A DNA stretch of 64,000 nt, from contig JBBATY010000014.1 of the NCBI GenBank assembly GCA_040398525.1, forward strand, positions 8,464-72,463, given 5' to 3'. The DNA comes from VFMC01 sp040398525 (GTDB lineage: Bacteria > Actinomycetota > Acidimicrobiia > Acidimicrobiales > Ilumatobacteraceae). Position 1 is the stretch's first letter; every line of letters starts with the position of its first letter. Below are positions 27,326 through 35,707 of this stretch, piece by piece. The translations under genes were made by a program, and so were the position numbers. Under the pieces are notes generated by a model. That model did not search any database, was not told where the DNA came from, and saw nothing but the letters and a program-made list of their open reading frames with translations.

Positions 27326-28579
27326 TCAGAGGTTGGCGGGCATCATCCGGCTGATGTTGACGAAGAAGAAGTACAGGGCCACCCCGAACGGGATGATGCC
27401 GGCCGCGAACCCGACCCAGTTGCGCATGACCTTCCTGCTCAGGGCCGTCGCCGCCAGCGCGATGGCCGTCAGCAGCAGGCCCCAGAACGCCACTGCGGGG
27501 TAGGCGTCGGGGTCGTCGAACCACGAGCTCTCGAACACCTCTTCGCCGTCGGCGCCGCTCTCGACGGTGGGTGCCGTCGTGACCGGTGGGTTGGTGGCGG
27601 TCGGTGCGGTGGTGGCGGTCGGCGTGCTGGTGGCGGTCGGTGTGCTGGTGGCGGTTGGCACCGTGGTGGCTGTAGCCACGCTGGTCTCTGGCCCACCGGG
27701 GAGGGTGGTGGCGAGCGGCCGCAGGTCGGGGGCGCCGGGGGTGCCCGCCAAGGTGACGGGGTCCGAGCGGTCGGTGTCGACCACGGCGCGGACGACGATC
27801 CGCTCCCGAGTGGAGAACTTCGGGTTGCACGAGATCAGCGCCAGCGAGGCGACCCGTGGGTCGAGGGTCGGGACAACCAGCGCGTAGTCGTCGGGCGCGA
27901 CGATGAGCGACTCGGTGACGACGTAGATGTAGCGCGATCCCCAGGCGGCGGTGATCACGATCTCGTCGCCGACCGTGATCCGATCGATGTCGACGAACGG
28001 CTCGCCGTAGGTGGTGCGGTGACCGGCGATGGCGGCATTGCCGAACTGTCCGGGCAGGGGAGTCTCGGGGAAGTGGCCGGGGCCTTTGCGCAGGTCGGCG
28101 TAGCGGATGCCCTCGACGACGATCTTGTCGACGCCGATCGAAGGGATCTCGATCCTGGCGAGTGGCTCGCCCCGCGGGGGCGCCGGGAACGGCTGAGGAG
28201 GCGGCAGGGTGGTGGTGGGCGCCGCCGAGGTGGGCGCCGCCCCGTCGGGCGCCGTGGTGGTCGGCGCCGGGGTGGTGGTCGGGGGGCTGGTGGTGGTCGA
28301 CGAGATCAACTGGGCGAACGCAGTCTCGAGATCGCCCTGGGCGCGAGCCGTGGCGATGCCGGTGCCCCAGAGCTGGTAGGCGACGAAGGCGAACATCAGG
28401 ATCGAGATCGAGACCAGGATCCGTCCGAGCCCGCCGACAGCCCAGCGCCAGTCGCGTGGTGCCGGGGGCCTGGTGAAGCGGGCGATGCGTCGCCGCCGAC
28501 GCCGTTCGGCCCGGGCGCTACGGCGCAGGCCAGGGCCAACGGTCGGCGCAGACCGGCTGTTCGTCCCGTCCTCGGCCAC
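27326..28579 (-). CDS. srtE: Class E sortase
   Basis: Membrane transpeptidase that attaches surface proteins to the cell wall. 417 residues from GTG 28579, 7 nt after a TAGCGT hexamer. Order: basic cytoplasmic N-terminus, one transmembrane helix (ILVSISILMFAFVAYQLW), a Thr/Pro linker and the sortase beta-barrel, starting LARIEIPSIGVDKIVVEG. Active site: His in AGHRTTYGEPF, Cys in ALISCNPKF, Arg in ERIVVRAV. A second Thr/Pro linker and two C-terminal hydrophobic helices follow, an extra membrane tail not present in minimal sortases. No obvious LAXTG/LPXTG substrate is encoded in the window. Confidence 0.88.
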   Translation of the reverse strand: MAEDGTNSRSAPTVGPGLRRSARAERRRRRRIARFTRPPAPRDWRWAVGGLGRILVSISILMFAFVAYQLWGTGIATARAQGDLETAFAQLISSTTTSPPTTTPAPTTTAPDGAAPTSAAPTTTLPPPQPFPAPPRGEPLARIEIPSIGVDKIVVEGIRYADLRKGPGHFPETPLPGQFGNAAIAGHRTTYGEPFVDIDRITVGDEIVITAAWGSRYIYVVTESLIVAPDDYALVVPTLDPRVASLALISCNPKFSTRERIVVRAVVDTDRSDPVTLAGTPGAPDLRPLATTLPGGPETSVATATTVPTATSTPTATSTPTATTAPTATNPPVTTAPTVESGADGEEVFESSWFDDPDAYPAVAFWGLLLTAIALAATALSRKVMRNWVGFAAGIIPFGVALYFFFVNISRMMPANL

Positions 28580-28586
28580 GTTCGCG

Positions 28587-28592
28587 ACGCTA
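28587..28592 (-). promoter_or_regulatory. -10 element TAGCGT of the sortase gene
   Basis: TAGCGT on the minus strand, 7 nt before GTG 28579; leaderless start expected. It is 30 bp from the oppositely directed ccm hexamer. Confidence 0.45.
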
Positions 28593-28622
28593 CCGGTTGG
28601 GGTGCCGCCGAGTGGGTGCAGG

Positions 28623-28628
28623 TAGCGT
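28623..28628 (+). promoter_or_regulatory. -10 element TAGCGT of the ccm operon
   Basis: TAGCGT, 9 nt before GTG 28638 of ccmA, the only promoter-like signal before the nine-gene cluster. Confidence 0.45.
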
Positions 28629-28637
28629 GACCCGATC

Positions 28638-29342
28638 GTGGCCGAGGTGCAGCCCCCAGTCGAACCGATTGTCTCGCTGGTCGACGTCGTCGCCGTCCTC
28701 GGCCGCTTCCCGGCGCTGGCCGGGGCCACGCTCACGGTGCAGCCCGGCGAGATCGTCCTGCTGCGCGGCCCGAACGGCGCCGGCAAGACCACGCTCCTGC
28801 GGCTCTGCGCCGGGCTGGTGCCTGTCAGCCGCGGTCAGGCGGTGGTGGCAGGGTGCGACCTGCACCACGACCGGGCCGCGGTGCGCAGCAAAGTAGGCCT
28901 GCTCGGCCACGCCAACGGGCTCTACGGCGATCTGACGGTGCGCGAGAACGTCGAGTTCTGGGGGGCCACCGTCGGGGCGACGGTCGACGAGGTCGGGGCC
29001 TCGCTCGAGCGCCTCGGCCTGGCCGGTCGCCTCGCCGAGGTGGCCGTGCAGCGCCTCTCGGCCGGGCAGCGGCGCCGCACGGCGCTGGCCTGCCTCGTCG
29101 CCCGGCGGGCGCAGCTGTGGCTGCTCGATGAGCCGCATGCCGGCCTCGACGCGCAGGGTCGCGACGACCTCGACGCCACGCTGCGGGCGGCGGTCGGGAT
29201 GGGCGCCACGGTGATGGTGGCCAGCCACGAGCTCGAGCGGGCAGGTTCGCTCGCCACGCGCATCGTCGACGTCGTCGCCGGCCAGGTCCGACCTGTCGAC
29301 GGGCGCCCCGCCGACGCCACCGATTCGGGTGAGCCGGCATGA
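28638..29342 (+). CDS. ccmA: Heme exporter ATPase CcmA
   Basis: ATP-binding subunit of the CcmABCD complex that drives release of heme-loaded CcmE in System I cytochrome c maturation. 234 residues with Walker A GPNGAGKTT, signature LSAGQRRRTALA and Walker B LWLLDEPHAGLD; VASHELERAG is the H-loop. The identity rests on the following ccmB-ccmI genes, since ABC ATPases look alike. ccmB starts within its stop (ATGA). The start is GTG 28638. Confidence 0.88.
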   Translation: MAEVQPPVEPIVSLVDVVAVLGRFPALAGATLTVQPGEIVLLRGPNGAGKTTLLRLCAGLVPVSRGQAVVAGCDLHHDRAAVRSKVGLLGHANGLYGDLTVRENVEFWGATVGATVDEVGASLERLGLAGRLAEVAVQRLSAGQRRRTALACLVARRAQLWLLDEPHAGLDAQGRDDLDATLRAAVGMGATVMVASHELERAGSLATRIVDVVAGQVRPVDGRPADATDSGEPA

Positions 29343-30022
29343 GCGTGTGGCGCACGGCCCGTCTGGTGGCCGCCAAGGACCTGCGCATCGAGCGGCGCAG
29401 CCGGGTCGTGACCAACCAGGTGCTGCCGTTCGCCGGGCTGGTGATGGTGCTGTTCGCGTTCGTGCTCGACAGCGATGCCGTGCTGCTGCGTGTCGCCCCC
29501 GGTCTGATCTGGCTCGCAGCGGTGTTCGGCCTGCTCGTGATCGTGCAGCGCTCGTTCGCGCTCGAGACCGCCGACGGTGCGCTCGACGCGTTGCGGGTGG
29601 CCGGTGTCGACCCGGCGGGGGTGTTCCTCGGGAAGTCGTTCGCCCTGGCCATCGAGCTCGCTGTGCTCGAGGTGGTGCTCGGCGTGCTCGCGATCGTGCT
29701 CTACGGCGCCGAGACCTCGCCGGCCGGGGTGGTGTTGTTCGTCACGACCCTGCTCCCCGCGACGTGCGCGCTGGCCTTCATCGGTACGCTCTACGGTGGC
29801 CTCGCTGCCGGGGTCAAGGGTCGGGAGACACTGCTCCCACTGCTCATGTTCCCGGTGGTGGCGCCTGTCCTGATCGGTGCAACTCGAGCGACCGAAGCGG
29901 CGCTCGACACCAGCGGTGTCGCAACCTCCGAAGGGTGGCCATGGGTCGCTCTGCTCGCGGTGGTCGCGGCCCTGTTCGGTGTCGGGGGAACCCTCGCTTT
30001 CGGATCGCTCGTCGAGGAGTAG
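29339..30022 (+). CDS. ccmB: Heme exporter permease CcmB
   Basis: Membrane subunit partnering CcmA. 227 residues with a short cytoplasmic N-terminus (AKDLRIERRSR) and about six hydrophobic helices, starting VLPFAGLVMVLFAFVLD. The conserved CcmB wording KDLRIE near the start and SFALETADGALDALRVAGVDP in the first loop is present. The ATG overlaps the ccmA stop by 4 bp. Confidence 0.88.
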   Translation: MSVWRTARLVAAKDLRIERRSRVVTNQVLPFAGLVMVLFAFVLDSDAVLLRVAPGLIWLAAVFGLLVIVQRSFALETADGALDALRVAGVDPAGVFLGKSFALAIELAVLEVVLGVLAIVLYGAETSPAGVVLFVTTLLPATCALAFIGTLYGGLAAGVKGRETLLPLLMFPVVAPVLIGATRATEAALDTSGVATSEGWPWVALLAVVAALFGVGGTLAFGSLVEE

Positions 30023-30034
30023 AGGCGAACCAAC

Positions 30035-30832
30035 GTGGCCATCACCGCCCCGACCAACCGAGCCGATGCTCCGCCCACCGCGACGGGCACCGGCACCAGG
30101 GTCACCCGTGGCCTCGGCATCGCTGCCGTGGTCACCCTTGCGGCGCTGGCACTGTTCGGCCTGGTGCTGTCGCCGGCCGACGTGGTGCAGGGCGAGAGCG
30201 TGCGCATCCTCTACGTGCACGTCGGCACGGTGTGGGTCGCCTACCTGGCCTTCATCGTCACGGCGGTGTCGTCGGCGGGGTACCTGTGGAAGCGCACACG
30301 GTCGCTCACCTGGGACCGCATCGCCGGCGCGAGCGCCGAGATCGGCGTGTTGTTCATGGCGGTCACGCTGTTCACCGGTTCGCTGTGGGGCCGGCTCACG
30401 TGGGGCACCTTCTGGGTGTGGGACGCACGCGTCACCACCACTGCACTGCTCTTCGTCACCTACATCGGCTACCTGGCGGTCCGCGGGCTCGGTGGCACCC
30501 ACGACCAGCGCGCCCGGCGCTCGGCGGTCGTCGCCCTGCTCGCCGTGCTCGAGATCCCCCTGGTGCACTTCAGCGTGGTGATCTGGAACTCGGTCCACCA
30601 GGACGCCAGCGTGGCGAGCCGCCCCGGCGACGTCACCCTCGACGGGCTGATGCTGTTCACCCTGCTGCTCGGCGTCGTGGCCTTCACGCTGGTGTACGTC
30701 TGGTACGTGCTGCACCGCCAGCGGGTGCTGATGCTCGCCGATGCGGTCGACGATCGCGGCCTCGACGTGGCGCTCGCCGAGCGGCGCCAAGAGGGTCGTG
30801 ACGGCCTGTCCGGCCAGGGGGCGACGGTCTGA
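30035..30832 (+). CDS. ccmC: CcmC heme handling protein
   Basis: Delivers heme to CcmE at the outer face of the membrane. 265 residues from GTG 30035 with about six helices. It has the tryptophan-rich heme-binding stretch WGRLTWGTFWVWDARVTT (the WWD-like motif of CcmC) and two conserved His: ILYVHVG and LVHFSVVIWNSVHQ. The gene ends in TGATG, giving the next ORF's start. Confidence 0.92.
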   Translation: MAITAPTNRADAPPTATGTGTRVTRGLGIAAVVTLAALALFGLVLSPADVVQGESVRILYVHVGTVWVAYLAFIVTAVSSAGYLWKRTRSLTWDRIAGASAEIGVLFMAVTLFTGSLWGRLTWGTFWVWDARVTTTALLFVTYIGYLAVRGLGGTHDQRARRSAVVALLAVLEIPLVHFSVVIWNSVHQDASVASRPGDVTLDGLMLFTLLLGVVAFTLVYVWYVLHRQRVLMLADAVDDRGLDVALAERRQEGRDGLSGQGATV

Positions 30833-30966
30833 TGGACGACATCGGGTTCATCCTCACCTGCTACATCGTCAGCTTTGCGGCCGTCGGCCTGGTGGCGCGC
30901 TGGGCCCTGCGGCGCGGCCGCGACCTGTCGGCCCAGGTGCCCGACGAGGACAAGCCGTGGATCTGA
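30832..30966 (+). CDS. ccmD: Small membrane subunit CcmD
   Basis: 44-residue ORF from ATG 30832 (overlapping the ccmC TGA by one base) to TGA 30964-30966. It encodes MDDIGFILTCYIVSFAAVG..., one transmembrane helix and a positively charged tail with RWALRRGRDL. Size, topology and position between ccmC and ccmE match CcmD, the adaptor that links CcmABC to CcmE. The last 10 bp overlap ccmE. Confidence 0.85.
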   Translation: MDDIGFILTCYIVSFAAVGLVARWALRRGRDLSAQVPDEDKPWI

Positions 30967-31457
30967 GCCCGCGCGAGTCGGTGCCCACCGCATCGCGAGT
31001 GCGGGCCAAGGCGAAGTGGCCGGCCGTCGTCGTGCTCGTCGCCGTGGTGGCCACGGGTGGGTTCGTGCTCACCCGTCTGCTCACGTCGGCGATCGACTAC
31101 TACTGCAACGTCGACGAGATCGGTGTGAAGGACGGGTGCGACGAGGGTCGCCGCCTGCGCATCCAGGGCAACGTCGAGGAGGGCTCGGTCAGCCAGGAAG
31201 CCGGGGTGACGACGTTCCTCGTCAGCTTCAACGGTGTCGAGATGCCGGTGCGCTACGAGGGCGAGCCCGGCGGCGTCTTCCAGGAATGCATCCCGGTTGT
31301 GGTCCACGGTCGACTGCAGGACCGCCCGACCGCCGACGGCGCCGTCGAGCAGGTGTTCGAGGGTGACCGCATCGAGGTGAAGCACTCCAACGAGTACGAG
31401 GCCGCCAACGAGGACCGCCTCGACGCGGCGGAGGACGCGTGCTCGCTCAAAGCATGA
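30957..31457 (+). CDS. ccmE: Heme chaperone CcmE
   Basis: Periplasmic-side heme chaperone with one N-terminal anchor (VVVLVAVVATGGFVLTRLL). 166 residues from GTG 30957. The OB-fold core (RRLRIQGNVEEGSV, FLVSFNGVEMPVRYEG, FQECIPVVVHGRL) is followed by VKHSNEYEA, equivalent to the heme-linking His-x3-Tyr (KHDENY) of E. coli CcmE. It therefore belongs to the His-type, not the Cys-type found in some archaea and sulfate reducers. An extra pair of Cys (YYCNVDEIGVKDGC) in the loop after the anchor is unusual. Confidence 0.85.
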   Translation: MDLSPRESVPTASRVRAKAKWPAVVVLVAVVATGGFVLTRLLTSAIDYYCNVDEIGVKDGCDEGRRLRIQGNVEEGSVSQEAGVTTFLVSFNGVEMPVRYEGEPGGVFQECIPVVVHGRLQDRPTADGAVEQVFEGDRIEVKHSNEYEAANEDRLDAAEDACSLKA

Positions 31458-33415
31458 TCGGCCTGCTCGGCCACTCGGTGCTGATCATCGGCCTCGTCGC
31501 CTCGGTGTTCGGCGCCGTGGTCACCGCTGTGGGTACCGTGCGCGGCGACGGGCGCGTGCTGCGCAGCGCGCCCAACTACGCCTGGTTGGCGGTGGCGGCC
31601 GCGGTGGCGGCCGCCGTGCTGATGCTCGTCGGGCTGCTCACCTACGACTTCTCGCTCGCCTACGTGCAGCAGGTCGGGTCGCGGTCCACGCCGCTGGTGT
31701 TCAACATCACCGCGCTGTGGAGTGCACTCGAGGGCAGCCTGTTGCTGTGGCTCGCCGTGCTGGCGGCCTACACGGCCATCATCATGTACCGCTACCGGGC
31801 GCGGATCACCGACCCGCTCATCGGCTGGACGCTGGTGACGATGTTCGTCGTCACTGCGTTCTTCTTCCTGCTCGCGTTCGGCCCGGCCGACGTGTTCGCC
31901 CCTGGCGCGACCGGCGTCACCGACGGCCCGGGACCCAACCCGCTGCTGCAGAACCACGTGTTGGTGCTGTTCCACCCGCCGATCCTCTACCTCGGCTACG
32001 TCGGCTTCACCGTGCCGTTCGCCTTCGCCATCGGTGCACTCGTCACCGGCCGGGTGGGCGAGGGCTGGCTGATGGAGACCCGCCGGTGGGCGCTGTTCGC
32101 CTGGGGCTTCCTCAGCATCGGCATCCTCCTCGGTGGCTGGTGGAGCTACGAGGTGCTCGGCTGGAGCGGTGTGTGGGCCTGGGACCCGGTCGAGAACGCC
32201 AGCTTCCTGCCCTGGCTCACCGGCACCGCCTACATCCACTCGGTGCTGGTGCAAGAACGCCGCGGCATGCTGCGAGTGTGGAACCTCAGCCTGCTGGTGA
32301 GCACCTTCGCGCTCACCATCCTCGGCACCTTCCTCACCCGCAGCGGCATCGTCAACAGCGTCCACGCCTTCGCCGACGGCAAGGTCGGGCCGTGGCTGCT
32401 CGGCTTCTTCGGCCTCATCACCGTCGTGTCGCTCGCGCTCATCGCCTGGCGCGGCGACCGGTTGCGCTCGCCCGGCGCGATCGACTCGGCGATGTCGCGC
32501 GAGGGCGCGTTCCTCGCCAACAACGTGGTGTTCACGGTGTTCGCCTTCGTGGTGTTGCTCGGCACGGTGTTCCCGCTGATCATCGAGGTGCTCGACGACC
32601 GCCAGATCGCCGTCGGCCAGCCGTTCTTCGACCGGATGACCATGCCCATCGGTCTGGTGCTGCTGTTCCTCATGGCCGTCGCCCCGGTGCTGCCGTGGCG
32701 CAAGGCGAGTGGCGAGCTGCTGCGCGACCGCCTGTTCGCGCCGGCCGTGGTGGGGGTGCTCTGCCTCGCTGTCGCCGTGCTCACCGGAGCCGACAAGTGG
32801 GCGTCGCTGCTGGCGTTCGCACTCGGCGGGTTCGCGGCCGGTGCCGCCCTTCGCCAGCTGGTGCTGGCCACGCGCCGCCAGGGGTGGCGCGGCCTGGTGG
32901 GCCGGGCCAACGGCGGCATGGTCGTGCACCTCGGTGTCATCCTCATCGCCGTCGCTCTGGCCGCGTCGAACGGCTACACCCGGGTGGCCGAGTTCACGCT
33001 GGTGCGCGGCGAGCCCGTCGCCTTCGCAGGGCACACCTTCGAGCTGGTCGAGGTGCGCGAGTTCGAGAGCGAACGCGCCCGTGGAATCAAGGCCGACGTC
33101 AGCATCGACGGTGGCCAGGCCTATGCCCCGGCGATCACCCGCTTCACCAAGATGGGCATGGATGTCGGTACGCCCAGCGTGCGCACCGGGCTCACCTACG
33201 ACATCTACCTCACGCTCGAGGCAGCGGCACCGGCAGGTGCCGACGAAGCCCAGGTGCGCATCTTCGTCAAACCGCTCATCCTGTGGATGTGGATCGGTGG
33301 CGGGCTGATGGCCCTTGGCACCGTGCTCGCTGCGTTCCCCGGACAGCGCCGCCGGCCCACCGACCCGACGTCGGCGCCAGTGCCTGCCGCCCCCGAGGAG
33401 CCGGCACGTGTCTGA
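31439..33415 (+). CDS. ccmF: Cytochrome c heme lyase CcmF
   Basis: Multi-helix membrane enzyme that attaches heme from holo-CcmE to the CXXCH motif of apocytochromes. 658 residues, start GTG 31439 overlapping ccmE by 19 bp. The WWD signature is GWSGVWAWDPVENASFLPWL. Conserved His/Pro positions (FHPPILYLGYVGF; WLTGTAYIHSV) and a periplasmic domain near the C-terminus (HTFELVEVREFESERARG) are present. It is a full-length, single-polypeptide CcmF. Confidence 0.94.
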   Translation: MLAQSMIGLLGHSVLIIGLVASVFGAVVTAVGTVRGDGRVLRSAPNYAWLAVAAAVAAAVLMLVGLLTYDFSLAYVQQVGSRSTPLVFNITALWSALEGSLLLWLAVLAAYTAIIMYRYRARITDPLIGWTLVTMFVVTAFFFLLAFGPADVFAPGATGVTDGPGPNPLLQNHVLVLFHPPILYLGYVGFTVPFAFAIGALVTGRVGEGWLMETRRWALFAWGFLSIGILLGGWWSYEVLGWSGVWAWDPVENASFLPWLTGTAYIHSVLVQERRGMLRVWNLSLLVSTFALTILGTFLTRSGIVNSVHAFADGKVGPWLLGFFGLITVVSLALIAWRGDRLRSPGAIDSAMSREGAFLANNVVFTVFAFVVLLGTVFPLIIEVLDDRQIAVGQPFFDRMTMPIGLVLLFLMAVAPVLPWRKASGELLRDRLFAPAVVGVLCLAVAVLTGADKWASLLAFALGGFAAGAALRQLVLATRRQGWRGLVGRANGGMVVHLGVILIAVALAASNGYTRVAEFTLVRGEPVAFAGHTFELVEVREFESERARGIKADVSIDGGQAYAPAITRFTKMGMDVGTPSVRTGLTYDIYLTLEAAAPAGADEAQVRIFVKPLILWMWIGGGLMALGTVLAAFPGQRRRPTDPTSAPVPAAPEEPARV

Positions 33416-33983
33416 GCCGGTCGCCGACGATGCTGCACCGGCGCGCCGCCCTCGGGTGGCGCCGTTCATCGTGCTCGCAGTGGCGGTGGCCCTGGTCGGG
33501 CTGTTTGTCGTACTGGCCCAGAGCGAGCGGGGTGGCGACACCGTCTCGTCGTTCCTGATCGGCAAGCCCGCACCGGCGGCGACAGGCACCACGCTCGACG
33601 GTGATCCGTTCGACCTCAGCCGTCGCAAGGGCAGCTGGGTGGTGCTCAACTTCTTCGACCCGACCTGCGTGCCGTGCGTGGCCGAGCATCCCGAACTGGT
33701 CGCCTTCGACGAGCAGCAGCGCGCGCGGCCCGACGGCGCCGAGCTCTACACGATCATCAACAAGGGCTCCGACGAGTCGGTGCGCGAGTTCTTCGCCGCC
33801 AACGGTGGTGAGTGGCCGGTGGTCAGCGACCCACCGGGTTCGATCTCGGTCGCCTTCGGGGTCTCCGGCGTACCCGAGACGTGGATCGTCGACCCCAACG
33901 GCATCGTCCGTCAGCGGATGGCCGGCCAGGTCACGGCCGAGTTCCTCGGTTCGTACCTGCAGCAGTTGCGCGAGGTCGGCTGA
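33408..33983 (+). CDS. ccmG: Membrane-anchored thioredoxin CcmG/DsbE
   Basis: Keeps apocytochrome CXXCH cysteines reduced for heme attachment. 191 residues from GTG 33408, overlapping ccmF by 8 bp. One N-terminal anchor (PFIVLAVAVALVGLFVVLA), then a TlpA/DsbE-type domain with active-site CVPC in FDPTCVPCVAEH and the cis-Pro region VSGVPETWIVD. The next start overlaps its stop. Confidence 0.88.
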   Translation: MSEPVADDAAPARRPRVAPFIVLAVAVALVGLFVVLAQSERGGDTVSSFLIGKPAPAATGTTLDGDPFDLSRRKGSWVVLNFFDPTCVPCVAEHPELVAFDEQQRARPDGAELYTIINKGSDESVREFFAANGGEWPVVSDPPGSISVAFGVSGVPETWIVDPNGIVRQRMAGQVTAEFLGSYLQQLREVG

Positions 33984-34513
33984 TGGCGTCGCCAGGCTGG
34001 AAGCAGCTCAAGCAGCGCTGGGCGGCGTGGGCGGTGCTCGGCGTCGTGGCCGTCGCGCTGCTGGCGGTCGGGGTGTCGAGCGACACCGGGCCGCGCTCGC
34101 CCGAGGAGCGGGTCGAGGCGATCTCCAAGCGCCTCGCCTGCCCCATCTGCGACGGCGAGAGCATCTTCGAGAGCCGCAACAACGCCTCCGTCGCCATCAA
34201 GAACGAGATCCGCACCCAGGTGGCCGACGGCGTGCTGAGCGATGACGAGATCATCACCTTCATCGTGCAGCGCTACCAGTCCGAGGTGCTGCTCGTACCC
34301 CGGGCCGACGGCATCGACGCGCTGGTGTGGATCCTGCCGGTGGTGGCCTTCGTGTGCGCAGTGGCCGGACTGGCCGTGGCGTTCCGCAGGTGGCGTTCGG
34401 CTGCCGACGACATCCCCAGCGACGACGATCGCGGCCTGGTGGCAGCGGCGCTCGCGGCCGACGCCGGCGAGCAGGAGCCGGCGGCGCCCATCGAGCCGAC
34501 CGAGCCCAGCTGA
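33983..34513 (+). CDS. ccmH: Cytochrome c maturation protein CcmH (CcmL type)
   Basis: Oxidoreductase that presents reduced apocytochrome to CcmF. 176 residues from ATG 33983 (TGATG overlap). An N-terminal hydrophobic segment is followed by the CcmH motif LACPICDGESIFES (the LRCxxC type) and the helix ASVAIKNEIRTQVADGVLSDDEI. A C-terminal membrane helix (LVWILPVVAFVCAVAGLAVAF) and an acidic tail follow. Confidence 0.92.
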   Translation: MASPGWKQLKQRWAAWAVLGVVAVALLAVGVSSDTGPRSPEERVEAISKRLACPICDGESIFESRNNASVAIKNEIRTQVADGVLSDDEIITFIVQRYQSEVLLVPRADGIDALVWILPVVAFVCAVAGLAVAFRRWRSAADDIPSDDDRGLVAAALAADAGEQEPAAPIEPTEPS

Positions 34514-35235
34514 TGAGCCCCGACGAGCTCGCCCGCCTCGAGGAGGAGCGACGCTTCCTGCTGCGCTCGCTCGCCGACCTCGACCGCGAACTGGCTGCCG
34601 GCGACCTCGACGAGGCCGACTACGCCGTGGTGCGCGACGGCTACACCGCTCGGGCTGCAGCAGTGCTGCGCCAGATCGAGGCGGGCCGTGCCGCGCTGCC
34701 GGCCAAACGCAACGTGCGCTGGGGTCGGGTGGCTGCGTGGACGGCCGGGGTGCTCGTGCTGGCGGTGCTGAGCGGCTGGCTCGTCGCCCGTTCGTCCGGC
34801 CAGCGCCTGGCCGGCCAGACGATGACCGGGGGTCAGGCCGCCGACGAGGTGACGGTGCTGCTGTCGGAGGCGCGCAGCCTGATCGCCACCGACCCTGGCG
34901 GCGCGATCGAGCGCTACCAGCAGGTGATCGCGCTCGAGCCCGACCACCCCGAGGCCCGCACCTACACGGCATGGCTGCTCGCGATCAGCTCGGCGAGTGT
35001 CGGCGACGAGTCGGCTGCGCTTGCGCTCGAGCAGGCGACGGCGCTGTTCGAGGCGGTGGTGGCCGATGTGCCCGGCTATGCCGATGCGCACTGCCTCTAT
35101 GCGGTCACCGCGGCGCGCTGGTACCCCGAACCCGACCTCGACCTGGCCCGCGAGCAAGGTGCGGCCTGCCTCGACAGCAACCCGCCGGCCGAGATGCGCA
35201 GCCTGGTCGAGGGGTTCGTCACGTCGCTCGGCTGA
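34513..35235 (+). CDS. CcmI-like protein (last gene of the ccm operon)
   Basis: 240 residues from ATG 34513. N-terminal coiled-coil-like acidic region (RLEEERRFLLRSLADLDRELAAGDLDEADY), one membrane helix (VAAWTAGVLVLAVLSGWLVA) and a C-terminal TPR-like domain (PGGAIERYQQVIALEPDHPEA). This is the layout of CcmI/CycH, the apocytochrome chaperone, but the sequence is weakly conserved. Position at the end of the operon supports it. It overlaps sixA tail-to-tail by 17 bp. Confidence 0.7.
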   Translation: MSPDELARLEEERRFLLRSLADLDRELAAGDLDEADYAVVRDGYTARAAAVLRQIEAGRAALPAKRNVRWGRVAAWTAGVLVLAVLSGWLVARSSGQRLAGQTMTGGQAADEVTVLLSEARSLIATDPGGAIERYQQVIALEPDHPEARTYTAWLLAISSASVGDESAALALEQATALFEAVVADVPGYADAHCLYAVTAARWYPEPDLDLAREQGAACLDSNPPAEMRSLVEGFVTSLG

Positions 35236-35707
35236 GCTCGACACCGTAGGTGTCGGGCGGCGGCCACACCACGGCCGACTCGACGACCCCGCCCGTGCGC
35301 TCGAGCACCCAGACCGACCCTTTGCGCCAGTCCGGCTCGCTGTCGATGCGGCACCCACGGCGAGCCAAGGCCACCATCGTGTCGGGGATCAGGTCGCCGT
35401 GGCTGCACAGCACGGCACCGTCCGGTAGCTGCTCGAGCAGTTCGAGCACCGCCTCGAACGGCCCACCCTCGGCCAGCGCTGGCTCGTCGAGCACCTCGAG
35501 GTCGACCGCCCGGCCGAGTGGCTCGAGCGTCTGGCGGCACCGCAGGTACGGGCTCGACCGCAGCTCGGCCACGCCGACGGTAGCGAGGCGCTGGGCGATC
35601 ATCTCGGCCTGGCGCCAGCCTTTGTTCGACAGTGGGCGCAGGTGATCGTCGTCGTCCCAGTCGCGCCGGCTTCCCGCCTTGGCGTGACGGACGAGGTAGA
35701 TGCTCAT
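35219..35707 (-). CDS. sixA: Phosphohistidine phosphatase SixA-like
   Basis: 162 residues from ATG 35707. Histidine-phosphatase fold with the RHG-type motif YLVRHAKAGSR (catalytic His9) near the start and LCSHGDLIP with the second His. RHAKA rather than RHG is typical of the SixA group. It would dephosphorylate phosphohistidine in a signalling or phosphotransfer protein, or a small phosphate. The start overlaps the DUF4328 stop by 4 bp. Confidence 0.8.
   Translation of the reverse strand: MSIYLVRHAKAGSRRDWDDDDHLRPLSNKGWRQAEMIAQRLATVGVAELRSSPYLRCRQTLEPLGRAVDLEVLDEPALAEGGPFEAVLELLEQLPDGAVLCSHGDLIPDTMVALARRGCRIDSEPDWRKGSVWVLERTGGVVESAVVWPPPDTYGVELSRAT

Noticed and set aside
31253..33649. 798-residue minus-strand frame opposite ccmE-ccmG
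   Set aside because: Runs antisense through three ccm genes; no motif.
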